Shown in pieces: positions 1 to 9,118 of a stretch of 64,000 nucleotides of DNA. The notes beneath the pieces are model-generated. The model saw only the letters and a list, made by a program, of their open reading frames with translations, had not been told where the DNA came from and searched no databases. Origin of the DNA: Nitrospira sp. (lineage in GTDB: Bacteria > Nitrospirota > Nitrospiria > Nitrospirales > Nitrospiraceae). The number at the start of each line of letters is the position of its first letter. Position 1 is the stretch's first letter. The stretch covers positions 3,644,001 to 3,708,000 of the forward strand of contig JBAOHZ010000009.1 in the NCBI GenBank assembly GCA_037045225.1, written 5' to 3'. The translations under genes were made by a program, and so were the position numbers.

Positions 1-741
1 GTCCGAGGTGGTGGCATACTGACTATCCGGCGCAAAAAATCCGATGGAGTTATAGCCCCAGTAGTTGGTGAGGCCACGATCGATCAGATGTTTGTCGCGG
101 ACGAAATGATGGACCGGCAGTAATTCAATGGCCGTGACACCTAGATTTTGCAGATGTTCGATCACGACCGGCGTGGCAAGTCCGGCATAGGTGCCGCGCA
201 AGTTCGCAGGCACCTCCGGGTGTTTGGCGGTAAAGCCCTTCACGTGCAGTTCGTAGATCACGGTCCGATCCCAGGACGTCCGCAGCAATTGATCGCCGCC
301 CCATGTGAAGGCCTGGTCGATGACCACGCATTTCGGCATATGTCGGGCGCTGTCGTCGTGGTTGCGTGAGAGATCCGCTTCAGAGGCGCCTAGTTGGTAT
401 CCGTACAAGGCCTCGGTCCAATCCATTGTGCCGGCTATGGCCTTCGCATAGGGATCCAGCAGCAGTTTGGCGGGATTGAACCGATGCCCGGCCTCCGGTT
501 CGTAAGGACCATGAATGCGATAGCCGTAATGTTGGCCAGGGCGAACCTCGGGCAGGTACACATGCCAGACGTGGTTGGTGCATTCCTCGACCATGATCCG
601 GTGGGAGTCTTCGGTGGCGCAGGAGCTGTTGAACAAGCAGAGCTCCACGGCCGTCGCATTTTCTGAAAACAGGGCGAAGTTTACCCCTTCGCCATCCCAT
701 GTGGCACCGAGAGGGTAGGGATGCCCGGGCCAAATTCGCAT
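1..741 (-). CDS. glgX: Glycogen debranching enzyme GlgX, N-terminal part (runs off the window)
   Basis: Translating the minus strand from the ATG at 741 gives a continuous frame of 247 codons to the window edge. It begins MRIWPGHPYPLGATWDGEG, the usual start of the GlgX/isoamylase CBM48 domain, followed by FALFSENATAVELCLF. Around residues 205-240 it enters the GH13 barrel with LPVHHFVRDKHL and NYWGYNSIGFFAP. The family hydrolyses alpha-1,6 branches of glycogen left after phosphorylase. About 450 residues, including the catalytic acids, lie outside the window. An AAGGAG stretch near 754-759 sits 12 bases before the ATG. glgC at 32924-34162 is a second glycogen gene in the window. Confidence 0.9.
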   Translation of the reverse strand, partial: MRIWPGHPYPLGATWDGEGVNFALFSENATAVELCLFNSSCATEDSHRIMVEECTNHVWHVYLPEVRPGQHYGYRIHGPYEPEAGHRFNPAKLLLDPYAKAIAGTMDWTEALYGYQLGASEADLSRNHDDSARHMPKCVVIDQAFTWGGDQLLRTSWDRTVIYELHVKGFTAKHPEVPANLRGTYAGLATPVVIEHLQNLGVTAIELLPVHHFVRDKHLIDRGLTNYWGYNSIGFFAPDSQYATTSD

Positions 742-1388
742 GCAGTAATCAGGCTCCTTGTGCGTGACGGGTGCAGAGGGGGTGCCTCTGGCGGTCGCAT
801 CGGGAGTCGTATCATACAACGAACAAGATCCGGAGGCTCAAGGGGGCGAGCGGATTGTAGCCTTACCGGCTGTTCATTGTGAGCGTCCGGTGGGGATGTT
901 TGCCTACGATGCTAGACGTGTCGGCGCACGACGTTCCGGCCCATCAGCAGAGTTGTTTCGCAGCCTGCCGGCCTGTGTGATGAAAGTCGTGTGCGCAGTC
1001 ATTACATCGGCGTGATGTGCCGTCTCGTGGCGCTCCACGAGTGCCACGGTTCGAGGATGGCGTAGGCAGTTGCGCACGCTGGATTTAGAATTAATCGAAA
1101 TCTTTACTTCCTGTACGGAGAATGGCATCGTAAGGCGGTGATCGATTTATGATACTCAATATGTACTACATAACACTACGTGTTCTATCTATTGGTAGAT
1201 TCGCGGAGCGTGATGGCGACGGCCCGTCCTTCTCCTGGAAATCAGAACTGATGTCCCTCCTGCTCAGGGTTCGATCGAGCTGGCGTCATTGAGGCCGGCT
1301 CAGCGTCTCGACGTGGTACGTCCGCGGTCGTTGCAAAGAATGGTTTCCCAGCACAACCATCATCGTCTGAACATTCGGGAGAAAGGCC
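742..1388. other. Intergenic region between divergent glgX and the hybrid kinase gene
   Basis: No convincing gene. Short open frames at 758-1015 (+) and 904-1128 (-) have no recognisable protein features or good ribosome sites. A visibly AT-rich patch at about 1140-1200 probably holds promoter elements for one or both flanking genes, but I cannot fix a -35/-10 pair. Confidence 0.5.
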
Positions 1389-3878
1389 ATGTTTGATTTA
1401 GCCAACTTTACACTATCGGAACTGACAGAGAATTTGACCACCTTGCGCAAGTTTGGTCTCGGTGCCGCAAGCATGGAGGAGACGGCGAATCGAATGGTTC
1501 GCTATCTGTATGACCGGTTTCTTCTCCAAGGAACGACCCAACACGCCTGTCCTCTCGTACGACTCTTCATCACCCAGCCATTCGGCAAGTTAGACGACCA
1601 ACTGAAGAGTCAGGCTCGAATGTTGCTCGGCACGGTACCGGAATCGCCGGCGCATAAGTGTCTGGTGTTGTTAGGCACTGCGGGCGATCAACCTGAGTGG
1701 AACCGCAGGCAGCAGTCGTGTGGGCATCAAGCCATTCCACTCCCCAGTGAACAGATTCTCGCCAGCATCCCGATGATTTCGCAATTGATCAGCCAGCTCG
1801 GGGTAGATGTGAATTGTGTTCTGCGACCGAATCCGGAGCTGCTGCTGGCTGCCGAGCAGAAAACGTATAACGTGTTTCACATTCCTGAGGCCGTGGGAAG
1901 TCCCTATATCCCCGGGCAGGAAGGATTTGTCCTCCCATTTCATGTCCAGTCGGTGCTGGGATTCGGTGGGTTGCTTCCCTCGGGAGAGCTGTTTGCCATG
2001 GTGCTCTTCAGTCGAACTCGTATCCCCCATGACACGGCGGAGTTGTTTGCGCCTTGTGCGCTGGCCGTAAAATCAGCACTCCTTCCGTTCGACCGAACCG
2101 GCGCGATTTTTTCGGGGACGAGCCGACCGGTGCCGTCCGCGCCGAGCATCGAGCTGTTGATGTCGGAAGCGCTGGTGCATACGCAGTTGATGGATGTGTA
2201 TGAACACACTGTTCACGAACAGGCGTCTCGTTTGGACAAGGCCTTGATCGATGCCCAGACGGCCACCCGCGCGAAGTCTGCCTTTCTCGCCGTCATGAGC
2301 CACGAAATTCGTACTCCCATGAACGGCATCATCGGGATGACCGGCCTGCTCATGGATACACCCTTGACGCCCGAGCAGCGCGACTACGCCGATACCGTGC
2401 GGCGGTCGAGTGATGCGTTGCTCGACATCATCAACGACATTTTAGACTTCTCGAAATTCGAGGCGGGCCAGCTCACGTTGGAGGTGATCCACTTCGACCT
2501 ACGGACGATGGTGGAAGAAGCGTTGGATCTCTTTGCCGAGCCGGCGCAGAGCAAGGGGTTGGAATTGGGGTGCCTCATCCATGCGGATGTGCCCATGGCG
2601 CTCTGCGGCGATCCCGGCCGCTTGCGGCAAATCCTCGTCAACCTGGTCGCCAATGCGCTCAAGTTTACGCACCAGGGAGAGGTGATGGTGTACGTCACGC
2701 GCGGGGCAGAGACCGACGAACATGCCGTCATTGAGTTTGCCGTGACCGATACCGGTATTGGTATCGCCCCTGCGTCACAGAATGTGCTGTTCAAGCCGTT
2801 TTCCCAAGCCGATACCTCGACGACCCGAAAGTTCGGCGGCACGGGGCTGGGCCTCGCCATTTGTAAACAGCTTGTGGAACAGATGGGCGGTCAGATCGGT
2901 ATTGAGAGTGTGCTCGGACAGGGGAGCACGTTCCGGTTTACGGTGAAACTGGCCAAGCAACCGTCGCAGTCACAAGATCACTTCATGTCGAAAGCGGCGC
3001 TCGCGGGTCGGCGGATATGCATCGTCGATGACAACGCAACCAACCGGCGCATTCTAGAGCAATATGCCCTGCAGTGGGGGCTCCAAAGTGCGAGCGCGTC
3101 GGATGGATTTCAAGCGCTCGCTCTTCTCAGAGATGCGGCCAGGCGGGGAGAGCCATTCGATGTGGCGGTTCTCGATTTGCAGATGCCTCGGATGGACGGA
3201 CTGGAATTGGGGCGCACGATCAGCGCGGATCCGAATCTGGTGGCGACGCGCCTCGTCTTGCTGACCTCGATGGGGATTCGAGGGCAGGCAAAGCAGGCAC
3301 AGGATTCGGGGATTGTCGCCTACCTGACCAAACCTGTGCATCGCTCACACCTCCACGATTGCCTGTCCTTGATTCTGGATCGGCCGGCACCGTCCCCTGG
3401 TGATCACCCCGGAACCGGCACCGTGAACCGGTCTGAAGAGCCGTTGCTGACTCGCCACGTGCTCAAGGAAGTCGAGTCGTCGACTCGCCCACGCATTCTG
3501 GTGGCAGAAGACAATATCGTGAACCAAAAAGTGGCGGCCTGTCAGTTGGATAAGCTTGGGTACCGGGCCGATGTCGTGGCGAACGGACTCGAAGCTGTGG
3601 AGGCGGTGTCGCGCATCAACTACGCACTGGTCCTGATGGATTGCCAAATGCCGGAATTCGACGGATTTGAGGCTACGGCCGTGATTCGCAAAGGCGAACG
3701 GGAGCAGGGCAGCCGACGAATTCCGATCATCGCCATGACGGCGAGCGCCATGATCGAGGACCACCAGAAATGCTTGAAGGCCGATATGGACGATTTTCTG
3801 AGCAAGCCGGTCAAGAAAGGGGAGCTCGATGCGATCATTGCGAAATGGATTCCCATCCATCCACCGCTAAAAGAGTAA
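1389..3878 (+). CDS. Hybrid sensor histidine kinase with two C-terminal receiver domains
   Basis: 829 aa, apparently cytoplasmic, with no membrane segment. Residues 1-270 form an unassigned sensor region; its last part (FGGLLPSGELFAMVLFS) looks GAF-like. HisKA follows with the phospho-acceptor in MSHEIRTPMNGIIGM (His305), then an HATPase_c domain with DTGIGI and GGTGLGLAI. Receiver 1 has IVDDN and the acceptor in LDLQMPRMDG (Asp596). Receiver 2 has VAEDN and MDCQMPEFDG (Asp751). There is no HPt domain, so phosphate must pass to a separate HPt or the protein works through its own receivers. The start ATG is preceded by GGGAGAAAGG. The input signal is unknown and no cognate regulator is adjacent. 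Confidence 0.92.
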   Translation: MFDLANFTLSELTENLTTLRKFGLGAASMEETANRMVRYLYDRFLLQGTTQHACPLVRLFITQPFGKLDDQLKSQARMLLGTVPESPAHKCLVLLGTAGDQPEWNRRQQSCGHQAIPLPSEQILASIPMISQLISQLGVDVNCVLRPNPELLLAAEQKTYNVFHIPEAVGSPYIPGQEGFVLPFHVQSVLGFGGLLPSGELFAMVLFSRTRIPHDTAELFAPCALAVKSALLPFDRTGAIFSGTSRPVPSAPSIELLMSEALVHTQLMDVYEHTVHEQASRLDKALIDAQTATRAKSAFLAVMSHEIRTPMNGIIGMTGLLMDTPLTPEQRDYADTVRRSSDALLDIINDILDFSKFEAGQLTLEVIHFDLRTMVEEALDLFAEPAQSKGLELGCLIHADVPMALCGDPGRLRQILVNLVANALKFTHQGEVMVYVTRGAETDEHAVIEFAVTDTGIGIAPASQNVLFKPFSQADTSTTRKFGGTGLGLAICKQLVEQMGGQIGIESVLGQGSTFRFTVKLAKQPSQSQDHFMSKAALAGRRICIVDDNATNRRILEQYALQWGLQSASASDGFQALALLRDAARRGEPFDVAVLDLQMPRMDGLELGRTISADPNLVATRLVLLTSMGIRGQAKQAQDSGIVAYLTKPVHRSHLHDCLSLILDRPAPSPGDHPGTGTVNRSEEPLLTRHVLKEVESSTRPRILVAEDNIVNQKVAACQLDKLGYRADVVANGLEAVEAVSRINYALVLMDCQMPEFDGFEATAVIRKGEREQGSRRIPIIAMTASAMIEDHQKCLKADMDDFLSKPVKKGELDAIIAKWIPIHPPLKE

Positions 3879-4328
3879 GCATCCTCAAGGATACCTACCG
3901 TAGCAAGCATCCGACGTGCCTGTGGTGAGCCCCGTCGGTGATCCGAGAGAACGCTGTGGGGTATTCGGATGACGCGTTATCTCGGCTTGTTTCGATCCCG
4001 GCATCTTTCCCTCAAGCCGCCTTCGAGCGATGTAGAGGGCTCCTCCTCTCCTTTGATCCGTCGTGCTGTGGCATGTCGGACCGTTCGATAACCAGCCGGC
4101 GCACCGTGGTAGGGGCCAGGTGAGCAGGTTTCGCGACAGCGTCTATCAGCTCATGGGTTCGCTCCATTCGCCCCGACCGCTTCCATACTAGAAGTAGACA
4201 TGCCCCGGACGTGTGGAGCCGTGTCATTCGGAAGAATCCGTCCTGCCTCCCGACGCACACTATTCCCATCCTCTGCTTGACTGTCGACAGGAAGGCGCGT
4301 AGAGAAGCGCCCTAACCAGGAGGGACGT
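3879..4328. other. Intergenic region, 450 bases, no gene seen
   Basis: Open frames on both strands here are short and lack recognisable features. A weak sigma-70-like pair, TTGACT (4277-4282) and TAGAGA (4300-4305) with 17 bases between, lies just upstream of the next gene. The ribosome site AGGAGGG starts near 4318. Confidence 0.4.
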
Positions 4329-4586
4329 ATGCCACCTAAACGAAAAGTGCCACGCCAGTCGGGCCGCAATCGTTCGGTCGGACAGAAACGGAAGGGCGCG
4401 GCGCCGAAAAGCGGTGAGGCCGGGATGACCCGCCGGTTGCAAGATCTCGTAGAGCGGATCGATGTGGTGCTGCCGGAGGTAGCCGCCCGGGTGGCGGCTT
4501 TGGAGCATCTCTTGCTGGAACTGAAACTCTGCACGCAGGAAGATCTGCGCAATGCGCGGGAGTTTGTGCGTATTCAAGAGGCGTAA
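4329..4586 (+). CDS. Small basic protein with a C-terminal coiled coil, function unknown
   Basis: 85 aa. The first 30 residues are rich in Lys and Arg (PPKRKVPRQ, QKRKGAAPK) and probably disordered. The rest is predicted helical with heptad-like leucines (RLQDLVERIDVVLPEV, ALEHLLLELKL). A strong AGGAGGG lies 5 bases before the ATG, so I believe it is translated. It resembles in style, not clearly in sequence, the small charged coiled-coil protein at 34298-34576. No family recognised. The next gene, a metal transporter, starts 32 bases downstream and may be co-transcribed. Confidence 0.65.
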   Translation: MPPKRKVPRQSGRNRSVGQKRKGAAPKSGEAGMTRRLQDLVERIDVVLPEVAARVAALEHLLLELKLCTQEDLRNAREFVRIQEA

Positions 4587-4618
4587 ACGGTGATGTGTTC
4601 TCAGAAAAGAGTGCACCC

Positions 4619-5314
4619 ATGCCTGTGACTCCCCACATTGAAAAACATTTCACCGCAACCGCGACCGTCCGCGATATCGTGATCGGCATGGCCGATGGAT
4701 TGACCGTGCCGTTTGCACTTGCAGCGGGATTGTCCGGCGCAGTGGCCTCGTCTGGTTTGGTCGTCACGGCGGGCTTGGCTGAAATCGCGGCCGGTTCGGT
4801 TGCCATGGGATTGGGCGGGTATCTCGCGGCGAAGACGGATCTGGAACATTATGCGTCGGAACGTCTGCGGGAGTTGCGGGAGACGCAGCATATTCCGGAG
4901 CGGGAGGCCGAGGAAGTGTCCGAGATTTTTCGTGGCTACGGCTTGCGCGATGATCAGATCGCTCCCTTGATCGAGACACTGCAGGCCAATCCGACGCAGT
5001 GGGTCGATTTTATGATGCGGTTCGAGTTGGGGTTGAATGAACCGGATCCGACGCGCGCGCGGATCAGCGCCTGGACGATCGCGCTGTCCTATGTGGTCGG
5101 CGGGCTCATTCCACTGTTCCCCTACATGTTGTTCGCCGATATCCACACGGCGCTCTGGTGGTCGGTGGCGGTTACTCCCGTGGCGTTATTTCTGTTTGGC
5201 TACGTCAAGAGTGGGTTTACCGGCGTGCCGCCCTGGCGCGGCGGGTTCCAAACCGTGTTGGTCGGCGGCCTCGCCGCAGCGGCTGCCTTTGGCATCGCCC
5301 GGCTGCTGGGTTGA
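4619..5314 (+). CDS. VIT1/CCC1-family Fe2+/Mn2+ transporter
   Basis: 231 aa from the ATG at 4619; an in-frame GTG at 4595 would add 8 residues. The N-terminus RDIVIGMADGLTVPFALAAG is the hallmark of the VIT family's first membrane helix. A second helix (LAEIAAGSVAMGLGGYLAAK) carries the conserved GGYLAAK. A cytoplasmic acidic segment follows (EREAEEVSEIF, a metal-binding region in the family), then three C-terminal helices starting with WTIALSYVVGGLIPLFPY. Family members move ferrous iron or manganese across a membrane. Substrate is not decidable from sequence alone. Confidence 0.85.
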   Translation: MPVTPHIEKHFTATATVRDIVIGMADGLTVPFALAAGLSGAVASSGLVVTAGLAEIAAGSVAMGLGGYLAAKTDLEHYASERLRELRETQHIPEREAEEVSEIFRGYGLRDDQIAPLIETLQANPTQWVDFMMRFELGLNEPDPTRARISAWTIALSYVVGGLIPLFPYMLFADIHTALWWSVAVTPVALFLFGYVKSGFTGVPPWRGGFQTVLVGGLAAAAAFGIARLLG

Positions 5315-5362
5315 TGCGGCCACGCGTTTACTTTCCTTCCTCCGCCTCGTTAGACTGCCGCC

Positions 5363-7129
5363 ATGACACCTGAACAGCCGTCTTCCGCCATTCCGACCGA
5401 GCCGGTTTCAACCGATTCGGTCGATCGTGTGATTGCCTATCACGTTCGCACCAAACACCATTTCAATCGATACGCGCGGTCGTTGGGGTATCTGGACTGG
5501 GCGAATCAGCCCAATCCCTTTCGACGATTTGATGGAGCGGAACTGGTCCGTTTGCCCTTGCTGAAGCCGGACGACGAGCCACGTTCGCCCTCATACCAGG
5601 ACATCTATGAACCGGGGGCTGTTCCTGTGCAGCCGATGACGAGTGGGACCCTGTCACGGTTCTTCGAGCTGGCCCTCGGGCTTTCGGCCTGGAAGAAGGC
5701 CGGGGAGTCGGAATGGGCGTTGCGGAACAATCCTTCGTCCGGCAATCTCCATCCGACGGAAGGCTACGTCCTTCTGCCGTCGATTAATGGGCTCGATGTG
5801 AAGCCCGGACTCTATCATTACGCACCCAAAGAGCATGGGTTGGAGTTGCGCGCTGATTGTTCACCGGCTGCCGTCTCGCGCCTACTGACGCCGTTTCCAT
5901 CGGGTGCGTTTCTGTTCGGTCTCACCTCCGTCCATTGGCGGGAAGCCTGGAAGTATGGCGAGCGGGCGTTTCGCTACTGCAACCACGATGTCGGTCACGC
6001 GATCGGGTCGGCACGGCTTGCGGCAGCGACCCTTGGTTGGAAGATGGTGTTGCTGGATGGTGTCGATCAGAATCAGATCGCGAAAGTATTGGGGACCCAT
6101 CGCGTAGACGATTTTAGCGGCGTGGAGCCGGAGCATCCCGATTGTCTCGCGGTAATGTGGCCGGGTGCCGACGAGCTTCATCCCTCGTCGGGCTCGGCGC
6201 GCGACATTCGGGATCTCCCGTTGTATTTGGATGAGGCAGCCGTCTCCGATGTGGCTGTGGGACCGTGGCATGGAAAGGCCAATGAGCTGAGTCGCGACCA
6301 TGGCGTGCATTGGGATGTCATCGACCAGGTAGCTGAAGCCTCCTGGAAGACCAGAGCGGAGCGCCCGTTCGTACCGCTTGCCAGCACCTGCACTGTCCCG
6401 GTCGAGACACGTCCTGCTTCACAAACGACGAGTGTCGCAGCGGCGATCATCAGGCAGCGCCGCAGCGCCGTCTCCTTCGATGGCCGCACTGCTATTTCAG
6501 CCGCCACATTCTTTCACATCCTGCGGCGTGTGATGCCTTGTGCGGAGCGACCGCAATTGCAGCGGCCCATGCCCTGGGATGCCCTTCCCTGGGATCCGGC
6601 GATTCATCTCATGCTGTTTGTGCATCGCGTCGAAGGCTTGGAGGCCGGGCTGTATATCTTGGCGCGTGACCCGAAGAAGCTACCGTTGCTCCGGCAGTCG
6701 ATGAATCCTGAGTTGGAATGGACACCGGCGCCCGGTTGCCCGGAAGATCTTCCCTTGTTTTGGCTGTTGCAGGGCAATGCGCAACGTCTGGCGGCGCAAG
6801 TCAGTTGCCAACAGGGGATTGCCGGAGACAGTGCCTTTTCGCTCGGGATGCTGGCGGAGTTCGAAGGTCGCTTGCGCCAGGGCGGGGCGTGGTGGTATCC
6901 ACGCCTGTTCTGGGAGGCCGGCCTGCTCGGGCAGGTGCTCTATTTGGAAGCGGAGGCAGCGGGAGTGCGGGGCACTGGGATCGGTTGCTTTTTCGACGAT
7001 CCGGTCCATGAGATCGTCGGCATCAAGGATCTGTCCATTCAATCGCTGTATCATTTTACGATCGGTGGGCCGGTGGACGATCAGCGGCTCATGACACTGC
7101 CGCCGTATCATCATCTCCAGAATAAGTGA
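5363..7129 (+). CDS. SagB-type nitroreductase-fold oxidoreductase, two tandem domains
   Basis: 588 aa. The first half carries SSGNLHPTEGYVLLPS, the typical SagB/ThcOx flavin-site motif. The second half repeats the fold: it opens with IRQRRSAVSFDG and ends with GTGIGCFFDDPVHE and YHFTIGGPVDD, again classic for the family. SagB proteins are FMN-dependent dehydrogenases; those in peptide clusters oxidise azolines to azoles. No YcaO cyclodehydratase or precursor peptide is nearby, so this is probably a stand-alone nitroreductase-like enzyme of unknown substrate. The start has a poor ribosome site. The upstream transporter ends 48 bases before it. Confidence 0.8.
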   Translation: MTPEQPSSAIPTEPVSTDSVDRVIAYHVRTKHHFNRYARSLGYLDWANQPNPFRRFDGAELVRLPLLKPDDEPRSPSYQDIYEPGAVPVQPMTSGTLSRFFELALGLSAWKKAGESEWALRNNPSSGNLHPTEGYVLLPSINGLDVKPGLYHYAPKEHGLELRADCSPAAVSRLLTPFPSGAFLFGLTSVHWREAWKYGERAFRYCNHDVGHAIGSARLAAATLGWKMVLLDGVDQNQIAKVLGTHRVDDFSGVEPEHPDCLAVMWPGADELHPSSGSARDIRDLPLYLDEAAVSDVAVGPWHGKANELSRDHGVHWDVIDQVAEASWKTRAERPFVPLASTCTVPVETRPASQTTSVAAAIIRQRRSAVSFDGRTAISAATFFHILRRVMPCAERPQLQRPMPWDALPWDPAIHLMLFVHRVEGLEAGLYILARDPKKLPLLRQSMNPELEWTPAPGCPEDLPLFWLLQGNAQRLAAQVSCQQGIAGDSAFSLGMLAEFEGRLRQGGAWWYPRLFWEAGLLGQVLYLEAEAAGVRGTGIGCFFDDPVHEIVGIKDLSIQSLYHFTIGGPVDDQRLMTLPPYHHLQNK

Positions 7130-7148
7130 TCGCGGGAGCCCATTCTGA

Positions 7149-7181
7149 GCGAAACACGAACGACGAGATACGAGGAACGAG
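7149..7181. repeat. Short intergenic repeat, GAACGACGAG type
   Basis: Contains ACGAACGACGAGATACGAG, words that recur at about 29.69, 29.85, 30.97, 31.05, 47.48, 47.55 and 51.33 kb. Here it also supplies the purine-rich GAGGAACGAG that serves as ribosome site for the gene at 7188. Confidence 0.6.
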
Positions 7182-7187
7182 CTGATT

Positions 7188-8045
7188 ATGTTCAAGATCA
7201 AGAAGAAGCTTGAGAAGCCGAAGCCGCCGGTTTTGTATAACGTGATCGAAGATTACTCGGAGTTCGATGCGCCGGGGAATGTGACGGCCTGCGCCATGAC
7301 GCTGCCGGAAGATTTGGCGGTGCATGCGAAAATTCTAGCCGAAAGTTACGACGTGCCGTTGGGGCAGATGACACAGCTGCTCACGGAGGGCGGTGTGTAT
7401 GTGTATCCGCAAGTCGGCGGATTGCTGACCCGTGGCCTCTTTGCCTGTCGGATCGACCCCACCGGCGCCACGCCGAAGCAGACCTGGGTACTCGACCTGA
7501 TGCAGTTCGCCGAGGCGGAGCAATTGGCCCGGTCTCGCGCCGTGCCGTTGGTTGAAGCGGCGACAGAGGTGTTCTATCGGACGCTTCCCGAAGAATTAAA
7601 AACCAAGCTGGCGAAAAAGAATCTCGGACTCGATTACCGGACCCTCGACCGCGCGGTCGCGAAGGGTGGCGATATCAAGTTCATCGACTTCCGCAAAGAC
7701 TGGTCGCCTCATTTCAAGCGGCTCTGCATTATGCCTGACGGGCGTCTCGTGGAGACGGGCGGGCTGGAAGAGTTTGCACAGCTGCACCAGATTACGGTGC
7801 CACAGGCGAAGAAACTCGTGGAGGAGGGGGGGACGATGGATGTGGCCGGCGGAGAAGTGCTCGCTTGTCAGATCGTCAACGGCCAGCCGGCAGTCGCCCG
7901 CTTCAGTGCGAAGAATTACACCAAGGCCAAGGAATTGGCGGTGAGCAAAGGGCTGCATATCCTGGATGCCCTGAGCGAAGTGGCCTATAACGATTCAGTG
8001 ATGATGCGAACGTTGCAGCGGAAGGATTTGGGGGGACGGATCTAA
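7188..8045 (+). CDS. Protein with a duplicated domain of about 95 residues, function unknown
   Basis: 285 aa, soluble, no signal peptide. Two halves align by eye: LFACRIDPTGATP... QFAEAEQLARSRAVPL, EAATEVFY and LKTKLAKKNLG in the first match VLACQIVNGQPA... NYTKAKELAVSKGLHI, DALSEVAY and MMRTLQRKDLG in the second. An earlier block (AESYDVPLGQMTQLLTEGG against AQLHQITVPQAKKLVEEGG) also matches. The repeat is therefore an internal duplication of a small alpha/beta unit. I recognise no named family. GAGGAACGAG before the ATG is a plausible ribosome site. The upstream neighbour is the SagB-like gene, 58 bases away. Confidence 0.75.
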   Translation: MFKIKKKLEKPKPPVLYNVIEDYSEFDAPGNVTACAMTLPEDLAVHAKILAESYDVPLGQMTQLLTEGGVYVYPQVGGLLTRGLFACRIDPTGATPKQTWVLDLMQFAEAEQLARSRAVPLVEAATEVFYRTLPEELKTKLAKKNLGLDYRTLDRAVAKGGDIKFIDFRKDWSPHFKRLCIMPDGRLVETGGLEEFAQLHQITVPQAKKLVEEGGTMDVAGGEVLACQIVNGQPAVARFSAKNYTKAKELAVSKGLHILDALSEVAYNDSVMMRTLQRKDLGGRI

Positions 8046-8129
8046 GCCTGAGCAGGCATCAGGCGTTGGTTGATCCGGCCGGCCAACCTTGTCCGCCGTG
8101 GTTCGTGTAGGAAAGAAAACCTGTCAGCC

Positions 8130-8546
8130 ATGAAGCCAACGATCCTCATCTGCGCCGGGTGTCTGCTTCTTGCCGGTTGTGCGGGGCCTAAACCGATTCT
8201 CTATCCGAACGATCATTATCGACAGGTCGGCGCCGACGCGGCGGAATCGGATATCAAAGACTGCATGACCTTGGCCGAGCAAGCCGGGGCCTCTCCCAGC
8301 GAAGGGAAGACCTCCCAGGTTGCCACCGGCACCGTGGCTGGAGGAGCGATCGGCTCGGCCGCCGGTGCGGTGGGCGGGGCGATTCTGGGACATCCGGGGA
8401 GAGGGGCCATGGTCGGCGCAGCCAGTGGCGCAACGGCCGGGTTTCTGCGTGGCTTGTTCAAGAGATCGCCGCCGAGCGGGGCGTTTACGAACTATGTGGA
8501 TCGTTGTTTGCGCGAGCGAGGATATGATCCGACAGGATGGCAGTAG
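8130..8546 (+). CDS. Glycine-zipper lipoprotein
   Basis: 138 aa from the ATG at 8130. A lipoprotein signal ends in LLLAGC with Cys17 as the lipidated residue. The middle carries a glycine zipper (TVAGGAIGSAAGAVGGAILG and MVGAASGATAGFLRG), as in Slp/OmpA-linked and YMGG-type envelope proteins. The C-terminus NYVDRCLRERGYDPTGWQ is also common in such small lipoproteins. A longer frame from 8070 would bury the signal peptide, so I chose the later start. It is convergent with the VanZ-like gene, two bases apart. Likely periplasmic face of the outer or inner membrane; role unknown. Confidence 0.8.
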   Translation: MKPTILICAGCLLLAGCAGPKPILYPNDHYRQVGADAAESDIKDCMTLAEQAGASPSEGKTSQVATGTVAGGAIGSAAGAVGGAILGHPGRGAMVGAASGATAGFLRGLFKRSPPSGAFTNYVDRCLRERGYDPTGWQ

Positions 8547-8548
8547 GT

Positions 8549-8995
8549 TTACGTTGCGGGTTCCATCACATCCGCCGACTTCTTTTTGAGATACATCTCT
8601 CCCAGTCTCATCCCGATGTACGCGCCGAGGACGTTATCCAGCAGATCAAGCAGCGACGTGCTGCGATTGTGGCAATAGACCTGGTAGTACTCAATGCCGA
8701 ATGAGAGCGTGAAGGCCATGAGCATCAGAAGGCCGGGCGAGAAGGATTTCCCACCCAATCCGCGCAGGGTATAGAGCAGGCCGAACGGGATAAAGAGAAT
8801 GATGTTGGCCACGGCGTCGATGCCGAGATCCAAGAGGACGGCCGGTGAACTCAGCTGGTCCGGTGTCGGCACCCAGCGGATGTACTGCCAATGCGCATGG
8901 CCGACAAAGTTATGCAACGGGAGGATGCCTACGAGTACGATCAGCAGGCTCCATGCGCACCAGAGACGTCCTGCGCGAGTGGGGGTTAGCAACAC
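8549..8995 (-). CDS. VanZ-like membrane protein
   Basis: 148 aa with four hydrophobic segments: WSLLIVLVGILPL near the start, IDAVANIILFIPFGLLYTL, LLMLMAFTLSFGIEYYQV and LLDNVLGAYIGMRLGEM. The N-x-x-L-F-I-P-F-G and S-x-x-D-L-x-x-N-x-x-G-A-x-I-G patterns define the VanZ family. VanZ confers low-level teicoplanin resistance in enterococci, but most family members have no known role. It lies 123 bases downstream of the receiver gene on the same strand. Confidence 0.85.
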   Translation of the reverse strand: MLLTPTRAGRLWCAWSLLIVLVGILPLHNFVGHAHWQYIRWVPTPDQLSSPAVLLDLGIDAVANIILFIPFGLLYTLRGLGGKSFSPGLLMLMAFTLSFGIEYYQVYCHNRSTSLLDLLDNVLGAYIGMRLGEMYLKKKSADVMEPAT

Positions 8996-9118
8996 GGGTG
9001 TTTGGTGGTGGTTGTCCGCTGCATCGGTCGATTCTTGCAGAAGCAGCGGTGGGGTTGCCAGCAGAATTTCCTTCGTGAATGGCGTTCCAGGAAAGGCCAG
9101 AGTGCAGGGGGACGCGGA

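Noticed and set aside
758..1128. Short frames on both strands between glgX and the hybrid kinase
   Set aside because: No ribosome sites or recognisable features.
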